This document shows, piece after piece, positions 49,071 through 59,530 of a stretch of 64,000 nt of DNA. A program made the position numbers and the translations under genes. The DNA lies in assembly GCA_004794785.1 (NCBI GenBank), contig SJOL01008365.1, forward strand, positions 590,893-654,892, in the 5' to 3' direction. This stretch comes from Opisthorchis felineus (lineage: Eukaryota; Platyhelminthes; Trematoda; Opisthorchiida; Opisthorchiidae). Numbering within the stretch: the stretch's first letter is position 1; each line of letters starts with the position of its first letter. The notes under the pieces are model-generated. The model had not been told where the DNA came from. It saw only the letters and a program-made list of their open reading frames with translations, and made no database searches.

Positions 49071-51700
49071 ATTGTTTTCCAAGCCCTTCTGAAACGATAA
49101 AATGCTTATGTTTTGGTTGGTGCAACAAGCTGAAAACGACTATTAGTGACCGAGTGGTCAATATGATGAGTGTCACCTCCAAGGTGAACTACGTGAAACT
49201 GACGATTATCGAGACACAACAAATGACCCCTGCTGTCGGTCAGTGAATTTAGCTTGGCCGGCATCGACAAAAGACCATGTTGAAAGTACAGAACGTCACT
49301 TGGATGACACTGATGACACTGACACTGGTGACCGAATATAGCTCAAGGTTCATGCGTTGCACTAACAAAGTCGGAGGTGTAAGTTATCGGTTTGGACATC
49401 TTTCGGGAGAGTTGTGTATAGGTTTGGGTGATGGTTTGTTCGCTGAGATGAACTGTTTTGTCACCAGATGATATGATGTTGCCGCCTCGCGTGTGAGCTG
49501 GACATCCTGTCAAAACACTTGATCACACACGGATGTTACCAGGATTGCCCTATTTAGCTCATTCACAACAGGTAGGAAAACACAGACTACCGATATAAAC
49601 AGCTGTGTCAAAAATCCCCGTTTAAAATGTAAACATAGTCATGGAAAATGTAAGCGACAAAATGTAAAACTGATTGGTCAAAGTCAAGACGAAGAAAGGC
49701 TTTCACCGTCCGAACAATGTCTGGAGCGCATGATTTTGCAAAAGGCTGTGGATTGTAAGGGGTTCTTATTCATGGTTTCGGTTGACAAAAGATGGTCTTT
49801 ACAGGAACGTTGCAACAAAGCCTATACCTGGATGAACTTGTCACACTCGTGAGTCATTTGAAAAGAGCTTTACTCAGCTTGTAAGGTCCCCTGTTTTTGG
49901 GGGTCGATACGTCGATTGTGAAAGAACTTTGAATATGCGGACAATGGTGGGATGTTACGCATGACAGATGATAAACTGTCGGCTATCTCGAACAAGCTGT
50001 GCTGAACCGGTGCCATTGATGCACCATTGTGTTCGGCATGGTCTTCCTAGAAGACTTTTTAACCCGGCAAATCATTGAGCTTTCGACGTCCATGATCAGG
50101 CTGGATTCCCAAAGCTCTACAAGTGAAGTATTCAGACTCGTCCCTTAATTGAGGGGAGTATATCGCACGTGTCTCAACTGCACATCTACAAGAACGTACC
50201 CAGCCTGTCATGGCAAGTGAGGACGTATCCAACCAACACCCCGTGTGTTATATTAAGGGACATTTTTCTTTCAAAATAATTACAACCACTTCACGAACTT
50301 ATTAGAAAACGACAAGAGAAGAAACTATGCGAAACTATGAAAACGATAGGCCCAAGAGTTCAAAGGCCCTGAACAACGTCTCAGGATTCCGGCTCCTAAA
50401 GTAGTAGACTCTACATGAAGTTTGATGAACCCTTCCGACTGACCATGCAGCCACATCGCGTGCCTGCTTATGAGTGGTCCAGAGGTAATGTGATCAGCTG
50501 GTCGGAACACATAGACGGGCAACGCCAAACGTCAAACCAACGCTATAGAACCCGTAACCTGAGCAGTCAGTTAATGCAAACACGTACATCACCGAGATTC
50601 TCAAGAAGTAAGCACTAGTTTTAGATAACTTGACACTAAACGATGTTAAGCTGGATAATGGGGTTCATATTACTCTAGCAGATTAACTAAACTTGTAGGT
50701 CATTCTCATTAGACTGGAATGCAGCGAAAGGGTCAGAGAGCATTGAGTTTACCGGTACTTATAATCAGTTAAAAGTCATCGGCGTCAGGTTCATTGAAGA
50801 AGTCAAAAGCAGAATTATCCAGTCGTTTATGTAGAGTAAATCACGCATTAGGATATTTACCTAAAGCCAAATCAACCAGAGGGGGTTACGAATTGCCTGA
50901 AACTGATAAATCCACCGTTTCCGTACGCTCAATAATAGCCCACAAAAAGTTATCAAAACAAACGCTTTCGCGTAATTTTTGGAACCCTGGAAAAACAAGT
51001 GTCACAACAAGCACTCTTCGGTAGTTAAACTGTTCATCACTCTAGACTGATGAACCATGTTTGGGCAACCTCGCTGTCCCTCTGTTTAGGTTCATTTGTG
51101 ACGTAATGGCAATAGTCTGAAAGAGCCAACAGAACTGAACACAAGCCTTTATGTAGGGTTGGAGTTGTATCTGCAACAGGCCTAATTACTTCTAGCCTAA
51201 TATTAAAGACAGATTGATGGTATCTCATCTCTCCTATTAACTTTCTCCCTCCACCGATCTGAATTTTGAAGCATAAACTCAACTTACGATATGCTTGCTA
51301 CCGTGAGCAAGTAGTACACCAAACCCTATTTAGCCCAGTTCAATCGCTGCTGTGATAACATCTTTTGCTTTTTTTTACCGTAGGAGGAGTTAGTAACAAA
51401 GAAATATTGTCTTCTCCATTGTTATGTTGAACTAGAACCAGACCAAACTTGAATTAACATGCATGTAAATATTACACATTCTGAACGCGATTTGCATTTC
51501 ACGAACATGCAAGCAATGTTGAGGTGACTTCCGGTAAAGAGCACAAATCTGCTGTGTCCATTAGCAGAGTTTGCAGAATAAGAAAATATCTCGAATCGGG
51601 CTGGCCGTACCAACTACTTACTAATTCTGATAGCTCATTAGGAAAGTCTTGGGATGAACAGTACAAAAAACTTCAACTATGATCGTGACCGCCAATATGT
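49071..51700. other. intergenic sequence, nothing firm
   Basis: A weak family C-like stretch (TTTGTTCGCTGAG, then TTTTGTCACC) lies near 49434-49490. No gene recognised. Confidence 0.4.
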
Positions 51701-51789
51701 AATTCCAAACAGATATCTCCGAGGTCGTCCAAAATCGCCCTACACTATATTAGGACAATAAAAGGATAATAAAATAGACATAGAACTAA

Positions 51790-52075
51790 ACCACGAACTG
51801 AGTATTTTACCGAACAAAAGAGGCTGTGACGCCGTTTATGTCAGCCAAACTACCAGAAGGTTGAAAAATAGGACTAAGGAACATCGGAGGAAGTAAAGAC
51901 AGATATTTTATAACAAAAACAATTTAAGACAGCTGGAAGACCGTGCTAGGCATCCTATCTAAGAAGTGGACAGGGCGCTTTGGTGGCCAGAGCTACTTCG
52001 AAGCATCAGCAACTACGTAAAGCGCCCTCAGACCGGAACTAGCCTGGCAAACAAGCATTCATATGCTACTTGAGA
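51790..52075 (+). mobile_element. Penelope-like element GIY-YIG remnant
   Basis: The frame at 51822-51896 reads GCDAVYVSQTTRRLKNR then TKEHRRK and a stop. This is the core of the PLE GIY-YIG nuclease (C-x-x-VYVGQT...R..EH), with Gly changed to Ser in VYVSQT. The region after the stop is a probable but unproven continuation. Confidence 0.75.
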
Positions 52076-52707
52076 AGATTACGAAAACCGTTCTTCCATA
52101 CGAAGGGTGCTGATTCATCAGTAGCCTGCTGGCCATGGCCGTCAAGTTTACCCCTGTCATGCGTAACCTCATCATAATGTTCTCACGTTGCGAGCTTTAA
52201 TATAATCAACATATCAAGCTGCGGACTTTTCTTTGATGTAGTTTCCGTCATAGTGTCCCTGAAGACCATGGATGAGTAAATGAAACGGTGAATAATTGGC
52301 TACTTTCCACTGGAATCAGCGGGGCACATGGAGCAGCAGTAAGAACCTTATTTACCTATTTTTTGAAGCCAAACTCACGGCACGGATATCCTTTTTACCG
52401 ATTTACTAACTACGTTGGTTATATAACTAGCGACTGCACTGTGAAAGATTTGCTTGGTGTGCGCGCAGTAATTTTATGAGGGGTTATTTTCGAGTTTATG
52501 TACTCCTAGTCTTCAGGAACTAATGCTGCTGCATGTCATGTCTTTGCGAAGAAAATTACGGCAAATACTGATCCGACTTATGACTCAAATCGAAACACGG
52601 AGTACTCTAGAATATTTTTGCTATCACCGGGGACGTTTTAGTGACACTTCTAAAACTTCATGAAAATAACTGTTCGGAATATTCTACATAAAGTCTCGAG
52701 GTAATCA

Positions 52708-52878
52708 GTATTGAAGGCGCGATATTACTGAACGGAAGGTCTGTGGTTAGACTACAACCTCTGCATCCCGATTTCTTCTGCCTAGGCTTAAAAAACCCAG
52801 CGGTATCTCAGCCTTTGTACTTCTTTCAGATGATACGGCAGCTAGACACAAAAAAAGCGTTACAGCAGTTAAACTGCA
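52708..52878 (+). repeat. tRNA-derived SINE, family D, diverged
   Basis: GGCGCGATATTACTGAACGG and AAGGTCTGTGGTTAGACTAC replace the head and B box, which has decayed. The body TGCCTAGGCTTAAAAAACCC, GTATCTCAGCC and GGCAGCTAGACAC is clear. Confidence 0.75.
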
Positions 52879-53457
52879 ACGGGTGAAACCGAGAAATGTC
52901 AACTTCCGTTCACTAAGCAGATGAGGACTACATTATCTAGCTGCAACGGAGAAGACAAATATTTCTATCACGTGACCTAACATGCGAGCGTAATAATCAA
53001 GAGCACCGATTCTTGCTTGATCGTGTCAAATAATGACGCAAAAGTTGTCTTTACGTCATACAGTTGTGCAAACCAAACGAGTTGAATCATCCTCAGCCTT
53101 TTCTGAGTTGATATAAGTAAGCCAGCACGTTATTGAAACAGGATGTTGTAATTCATAAACAAAATCAAGCTACACACCGCTGGTGGAGCTATGTAAAAAC
53201 GCATCATATGTAATATCTGGTTAGCTATAGGGCAGGCTGAAATTCTATCGCACCATTTTCCCCTAGTTTTTGAGGTAGTTCCCAACAAATGGTGGACGTA
53301 GTTGATATAGGATCCACTGTTATCAGAGTACATAGGCTCAGTGTTCCTCAATATGCACAAGTTTTCATCATGCAAGGCAGGTATGTTTCCAAAATACACC
53401 ATTACACGTAAAATACAATGGGAAGACTACTTTCGAATAGAAAAAAGTATTCAATAC

Positions 53458-53570
53458 AGATTTCATCCTGTCAGTAAAGCTAAGCTATGCTGAAAAGCCG
53501 AGAAGCACCGTGCATCTGTTTCATCCTTGCTGGGAATCGTCGGCATTGTGCATCTCACAAAAATCAGAAT
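53458..53570 (-). repeat. hammerhead SINE, family E, inactive ribozyme
   Basis: On the minus strand the first core box is CCGACGA (invariant U4 changed). GAAACAGATGC and GGTGCTTCTCGGCTTTTCAG follow in family order. Confidence 0.75.
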
Positions 53571-53861
53571 TCTGAACCAGGGTTTAATGTTTTACCTTTA
53601 TTTTGGGCCCACCAGAATAACTATCTGTACAGGAAAAAATACGGCTTAAATTTTACAGGAGTTGACAGTGAAAAAAGTTATGTACGACTGTTTGTGAGTA
53701 GTGCCCCAGTGTTCGCCTAATGTATTAAAATTTTTGCATTTCCCGCGCTTATGGATATTAGGGCTTTGGTTGAGCGGTTGTGGGCACTTTCTAGAGTTAC
53801 TACCTTCCCTCCGCCCTGCAGAGAGGACTCTGGTCTAAGTGGTATGAAGTTGGATTGAGAT

Positions 53862-53975
53862 TTTGTCCTGTAAGTAAAGCCAGTTAAGTATTAAAAACCG
53901 AGAAGCACTGCTCAGTTGTTTGATCCTTATTGTAGATCATCAGGGTTGCGCACCTCACGAAACTCCGGAGAGTAT
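53862..53975 (-). repeat. hammerhead SINE, family E, inactive ribozyme
   Basis: On the minus strand CTGATGA is intact and stem I GCAGTGC is present, but the second box reads CAAA instead of GAAA. It lies head-to-head with the copy at 53992, repeating the arrangement seen at 32 kb. Confidence 0.75.
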
Positions 53976-53991
53976 GGAAGGCTAAGCTGGT

Positions 53992-54225
53992 GATCAGTTG
54001 TGCAGCTGAAGGATAAATGGTGCCGTGTCCTGTCTAAGTGATCAACCGCCCGTGGCCGAACACCAAAGTGTTCCCGAATTTTCGTGAAATGCGCCCTGCT
54101 TATGATTCCAAATAAGAACGAAACAGCCGTAGATTGCCTGTCAGCTTCTCAGCGTAGATTAGTATCACTTGTAGGACGAAATCTGGATTAAAATTTTCTA
54201 AATCCCCTCACAACACCAAGGCATT
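53992..54225 (+). repeat. hammerhead SINE, family E, inactive ribozyme
   Basis: Has CGTGGCCGAACACC (A-box position) and TGTCTAAGTGATC. The ribozyme core is CTTATGA (54099-54105, G5 lost) with GAAACAGCCGTAG intact after it. The SINE ends in CCCCTCACAACACC, preceded by the full tail GGACGAAATCTGGATTAAAA. Confidence 0.78.
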
Positions 54226-54994
54226 TGGATGTTGAAAACTTGTTCTATCATCCGCTACTTACAACCAGGAAGAAGACTGAATTTTGTTTCCAGAACAGAC
54301 TTAAAAGAAAAGTATCTTTTTGTGCAGATGAATGTTGATTACATTGACGTTGTTGTGTTTGTCGAGGTGAGTAGTCTTGTTTGGTTCACATTGTCCGTCA
54401 AGTGTGTTGAACCCTAATTGTCCATTAGACGTACCTAAGGGGTTTCACAAGCACGTGACAGCCGAAAAGGCGTTCCGTCGAACAGGCGAATCAGTTCTAC
54501 AGTCTAAGTGGCTGGATTGAATTTTAGGAGGCTGTGAGTTTACGAGGCTATTGTTACACGACCGAAATGATTTCATCTTAAGCGTGGTCTTGCAAAAAAA
54601 CCAGCTATAAGATAGAGTAAATACTATATTAAACTAACACGCTGGATAGAAATAAGGAATAAAACCCAAAGGTCGACGAAGCCGACCGAATGATCCAGCC
54701 CGGTAATGAACCGAAATGGTTTTCAAATCCAATGGGATGTGTTTTAAACACTAAAGAAGAGTGTAGTAAAATAAACTGTTTGCTTGCTTCGGTAATCTCA
54801 GCTTGCTGACAGGTGCGACCAATTATTCAGATAGCGCCGTATCAGGCTTAGAAAGAGGATGAAGTGATAAAGCTAGAAATCACACCAAAAGAAAGCATGA
54901 CCAGCTACTGAGAGGAACATACAAACAGTATTTTCCTGAACACAACAACCCCTCCGAATAAACAAAACTTGATAGTTTTAATGAGGGCCTACGT
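54226..54994. other. intergenic sequence, nothing recognised
   Basis: No gene or shared repeat recognised. Confidence 0.4.
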
Positions 54995-55115
54995 TGTCCC
55001 AGCATGAAGGAAACAGCTGTAACATGCTTCTCGGGCTCCAGCATCGACTGAATTTATCTTTAGGACAAAACCTCTTTTAAAAATTCGAAATTCTCTCATG
55101 CTGCCAAAAAGTGAT
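54995..55115 (+). repeat. hammerhead SINE, family E, 3' part
   Basis: Keeps GGAAACAGCTGTAACATGC with the perfect stem III palindrome ACAGCTGT, then CTTCTCGGGCTCCAGCA, GGACAAAACC and a CTCTCATGCTGCC end. The 5' half of the ribozyme is gone. Confidence 0.7.
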
Positions 55116-58035
55116 CTGTTGGGAAAGAACAAAATTCGAAGGTCGCATGAGTCTTCCATCCCGGAAGTTGTCACATGTACAGCCGGTCGGCATGGGACCA
55201 ACTGATGTGAACCTTCTGAATTACTGTAAACCTATCAGTGCTATAGTCATTCAGGGTGTGCCCCGTTATGATGTACCATGTAGCATGTAGGATTCATATG
55301 GACTGAACTTCTGCTAATGTGCTAAGCAATGGTTAACAGCGCTTACCAAGGTGTGGCAATCGGCGACCTCCTGAGACGAGCCGCTTAAAGAAAACTTTGA
55401 GATTTTTGTATTTATGTGCCTTTACCATACCCTTTCCGTATTTAAACACCCCGACAATATTATTGACGTTTTATCTTACAGGAACGTAGAAGTGACTGGA
55501 ACAATCTGGAGACTAGAGTTATAAGACCTCATGTAAGTTGTGCAACTATGCATATCTTATGTCAGGGACTGAATACCAGTTGGGGGGGACATACTAACTT
55601 GACAGTTCACACCAGATCTTTATCAAGACAGTGTAGGTCTCCCAATAAATGGTCCTAATGAGCTTGTCTAGGAAATTTTACAGAAGAATATCAGCACATG
55701 TTGACTCAGAAATTCCAGTCAAACCTGTCGCACTCACACGAAAACTAATCGATTTCACCTAAGATTCTAGTGATCACTTTCTGTTTCTTTTCCTATGTGC
55801 ACTCTTCGGAAAAAAATGGGAACAGAAATGGAGTGTTCCGATGTAGTTTGCTCCACTTTTTCTGTGACATTTTTTTGTAACCAACGGGATTTCTGAGTAA
55901 ATCCAAAAATGCAGTTAAAAAACTTCCATAGTGCCGACCACATGGAAGGGAAACAGTTTTCAACAGTAACATGCCGCACTGAAAAAAAGGATTAAGAGGG
56001 ACAGAAATTGCAATTTGATAAAGAGTGCTGCACAGATACAGTTGACCAACTGATTGATGACGGAAATACCAAACAATCACAGATGAACTTCACACCCTAT
56101 CAATTGAATCAAAACGACATATGAGAAACACATGAACCAGTTGAAATCACAAGTAACAATGAGGTAGGAAATTTCTGAAGAGGATATCAAATTATTTTCG
56201 CATTTTCTATCAAACTTACTTTGGAGAAACTCCATTGTGAGCAGTTGTACTCACTCCAAGAACCTTATCATATCCTGTGGTAAAAGACTTATGAGACAGA
56301 CTGCAATACTTGATTCCTACCTCAGAAAACACCGTAAATAATGCTGGCCACTTTCTCAACATGAACCATGCAGTTAGTCCTTACCAGTTCAATCTTCTCC
56401 TCAGCAAACCACAACCTCACCGAAGTGAAAGCAACATAACCGTTTAGGAACATTGCAAACATAAAAAACATGAAATCCTGAAGTATGTTTAAGCCCTTGG
56501 ACTTCTGCGCTGATCATACATGAACTGGTTGTAGGCGAATTCGTCAAAATCGTAAACAAACATCAACAGAATATAGCAGTTTATCGCCGAAGTGTTAAAA
56601 CGGGAACTGGGACACCATCTACTAATAATCACCACCGTTTTGCTACGAGCTCACAATAACAACAAGCGGCTTTCTTATATAACGATATGACATTGGGTGC
56701 CAAATCCAGATGAGTCGCTCAACACCAAGTATTTATTTATAATATTCCTCTTCCAAAAGGAGACTGTTTTAATGGATGTTTACCAGTCTGATATTCTCCA
56801 GTAAAAACAATTTCACCAGCCCTTCAAAGAAAGCGGTGAAATGTAAAGCATCGTTTGCCTAAACTGCTTTAGCAGAAAAGTGAACCAAAAAGTAGTGACG
56901 AGACTATTAAAAGGAACACACTGACGTAACACTAAGGTATTACAATGACTGCTTGTCCAAACTCTATTCAAGAGCATTGAAGGGCGGCAAAATAAAGCAT
57001 GGATACTTAGTTCGAGAGTTGCGGAACAATGAATACCCAAGAAATCCCCATCAATTCCAAAAAAAAGTGTTGGAGCATTTCGAAATTATCAGTATCAAAT
57101 GAGTTCATGCCCGAAACAAAAAAGTGTTCACACACGGACACATTAGCGGAAGTTCAGCCACAGAAGAACCAATGAGCCGGCAGAATAGAATGCATAGAAC
57201 AAAGATGGAAGGAGCAGTTCCGTAGTGTGCTGACGGTTAGCCTGCATTTCGAGCCGAATTTTACCATCAGTCATCGGTTCGTGTTTGAAGGGAGCTGTAG
57301 CGTGTTTGGTAGAAGCAATATTCGCCGTTTGGATAGGGGTAGGTACATACTCCAAGGTATGTTTGGCATAGTCTCGCCCTTGACGACACGTCTTGACGAA
57401 TCAACACAAAATAAAGACTGAGAAAAAACCCTAAATCCTATTGCGCCTGCTAAGTTTCAGATTGTGCTTGAAGTTAAATGGTCAACTTTGAAAAAACTGC
57501 GCACATGTAGGTAGACCGGCAGGACTGGTGCAGGAATATCCCAAAACTAAGCAAGTACTACTTTGTTTTGCTTTGATCAGTGATGTTAGCGGAGCGTGAA
57601 ACTCGCAAAAGAGTCGTACATGATGGTCAAGTGTTAGTATTGATGCGTCCGAGCAGATTCTCAAGGGAAAACAGTACAAACCATTTTCCAAGTTGATGTG
57701 CTTTAAAAACACTTTTTGGCCCAGTAGAGGGGTTTTAAGTAGGACTTGGTTAAATTTTAGATTTTTTGGTTAACCGAAGCTGCTGTCAAATAATCGAAAT
57801 AGTAAAAGAATAAACTAATGTTTCTCAGGAAGTTCGATAAGTGTGATGAGTTTGGAAATAACCAATATACCCGGCTTGGGCGAGATGAAATATGGAAGAA
57901 ACTGCAAGCACTAAATTCTCTACTCTATTCGAACCACACGTCCATAACAAATACGTAGAGATCAGTGTGCTGCTGTGATTTTGGAATATACTGGCACTTC
58001 ACTCTTGATCGTTTTCCCTAGGGACATAGAGCTTT
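55116..58035. other. intergenic sequence, nothing recognised
   Basis: AT-rich with many short open frames; none has a recognisable domain. Confidence 0.4.
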
Positions 58036-58039
58036 TTGT

Positions 58040-58080
58040 AATGATGATGATGATGATGATGGTGATGATGGTGCTGATGA
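58040..58080. repeat. microsatellite (ATG)n
   Basis: Run of ATGATGATG units with GTG and CTG interruptions, next to the PLE end. Confidence 0.88.
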
Positions 58081-58126
58081 TACGTATGTTGCTGAGAGTG
58101 GTCGGGTTGTTAGCTCTCTCCCACAT

Positions 58127-58205
58127 GGCCTGAATATTCACTTTTACACACTCATTTGGGAAGTCTAGTTGAACACACTGAAAATCATGAAGAAGATTGG
58201 ATCTT
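58127..58205. repeat. direct repeat, copy 1 of PLE leader
   Basis: About 79 bases from GGCCTGAATATTCAC to the end of the AATCATGAAGAA block. It matches 59073-59151 in the same direction with few differences, 946 bases apart. Confidence 0.85.
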
Positions 58206-58273
58206 TTTCAATCAACTGGAAAATGTTTGGGACCGATTGTGTAGTCATCGTCTCAGAGAGGCTTAGTAAACAA

Positions 58274-58332
58274 TTGGTGGATTTATTGCTGGGCAACGTT
58301 TCGCTTTTGACACAAAAGCTTCGTCAGACCAA
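58274..58332 (-). ncRNA. Penelope-type hammerhead ribozyme, family F
   Basis: Minus strand: stem I TTGGT (58332-58328) pairs with ACCAA (58278-58274); CTGACGA 58327-58321; a perfect 7-bp stem II GCTTTTG/CAAAAGC with loop TGT; GAAA 58302-58299; stem III GTTGC/GCAAT, then AATC before the stem I strand. The internal part of stem III is imperfect and a C is bulged next to the cut site, so activity may be low. Confidence 0.75.
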
Positions 58333-58827
58333 GTGAGTAAGTTACCAGGTTGGTCGGGTTTTAGCGCGGTCAGGGAACCAATCCGTGAGATTTCTTATGA
58401 ATAGCCGACTTGATCATTGCTGGGTTTCCGTCTGAAGTTCTTGTTTGTTGGTTAGTGGGGAAGGCTAGCACTTACGATAGATTGGTTTACGAGGGTTGTC
58501 TTCATGTGGAATCCGGATTCATGGCCTTCATTGACTATTTCCTCTTAGGGGTCGTTCACAGATTTCGCTTATCTGCGTGAGTCGAGAGGTGCCAGGGTAA
58601 GTGGATTGGGATTAGTGGAATGGTTAAGTGGATCTTATTCTGCTTGAATTTTGTGCTTTTAAACCCACACCATTTGACTGATAACTGCACATCACCTCGT
58701 GTCATGTTGGTTGACCTAAAACCACTCTCCACATGCTTGCTAGTTCTACACCCTCTGTTCTATTCACGCTAGGATGCTTGGCAATTTACACCGCCTCGGC
58801 CACCAGTCCTTGTGGTGTGAAACCCAT

Positions 58828-59097
58828 TCACCGTTTCAGAATATCAACATTTTCGAAATCTATCCGGTGCCCAGTTTCTAGTGCATGCCCTGCCATTGCC
58901 AAATCTTTGACTATCGCCTGATATTCATCTACGTTTCTCCGTGGTCTGTCAATGCACCGCTTATGCTCACCGATTCTGGTGTGCAATTCCCTGGCTGTCT
59001 GACCTCTATAAACCTTCGTACAATCGTTACATTTTATTTTGTATACACATTCCCTAGTCCTATCAACCGGAAGGCCTGAATATTCGCTTTTACACAC
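58828..59097 (-). pseudogene. PLE GIY-YIG endonuclease domain (89 codons, partial)
   Basis: The frame shows CVYKIKCNDCTKVYRGQTA, then ELHTRIGEHKR and HALETGHRIDF. These are the zinc-binding-type CxxC before VYxGQT, the catalytic Arg in TRIGEHK, and the C-terminal HxLETGH block of PLE nucleases. VYRGQT replaces the usual VYVGQT. The domain ends early by frameshift, after which EIAKHPSVNRTEG-like text continues in another frame. In a live element it nicks target DNA for priming. The listed start is not an ATG and only marks the open frame. Confidence 0.87.
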
Positions 59098-59151
59098 TCA
59101 TTTAAGAAGTTTAGTCGAACACAATGAAAATCATGAAGAACTTTGAATCTT
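59073..59151. repeat. direct repeat, copy 2 of PLE leader
   Basis: Partner of 58127-58205. It overlaps the start of the GIY-YIG frame and abuts the retrozyme-like array beginning at 59152. Confidence 0.85.
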
Positions 59152-59530
59152 CGACAAATACACTCATTTGCAAATCAACTTGGTTTACACGGGAGACTCA
59201 ACTGAATCTCTCGTTTATGATATTCTTCACTTGAATGTGCTGCACAAAGGCCGCCTCATGTTCCAGTTGGTACGATATTCGAGAAGCCGCAGCATGTTTT
59301 CATAAAGAAAACTACTCACAAGGTTGCTGAAAACTCTTCGACAGACCACGACCGGTTTCACCCTTCTTGGGGCTAATCAAGTAGACGCAGTCCCCGAGTT
59401 TCTGTCAACCTTATGTCCCACTTGAACCCAAATTGGACCGATTTCGACAAATACACTCATTTGCAAATCAGTTTGGTTTTCACGAGAGACTCAGCTGAAT
59501 CTCATAAACTTGAGATTATGTTGAGGTGTG
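59152..59530 (-). repeat. retrozyme-like tandem repeat, family R (about 1.3 units, 293-base period)
   Basis: CGACAAATACACTCATTTG starts at 59152 and again at 59445. The whole unit between them aligns, as reverse complement, with the unit at 34727-35032, including GAGTAGTTT, TCTCGAATATC and GCAGCAC spacer pieces. It sits directly beside the PLE fragment. Confidence 0.82.
59344..59386 (-). ncRNA. hammerhead ribozyme, family R, degenerate core
   Basis: On the minus strand GAAACCGGTC and stem II are kept, but the first box reads TTGATTA (C3 and G8 changed). Stem I GTCTAC/GTGGTC has one mismatch. Expected inactive. Confidence 0.75.

Larger units (their letters stand above)
58127..59151 (-). mobile_element. 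Penelope-like element fragment with GIY-YIG domain, hammerhead and duplicated segment
   Basis: On the minus strand, from 59151 downward: a short leader, the GIY-YIG nuclease frame (59097-58828), about 500 bases of 3' region, a hammerhead (58332-58274), then a second copy of the leader (58205-58127). The reverse transcriptase that should precede the nuclease is absent, so this is a 5'-truncated copy. The hammerhead and the repeated segment fit the pseudo-LTR layout known for PLEs. Confidence 0.83.

Noticed and set aside
49434..49490. Family C-like stretch on the minus strand
   Set aside because: Only short blocks match, with rearranged spacing; too weak to list as a copy.
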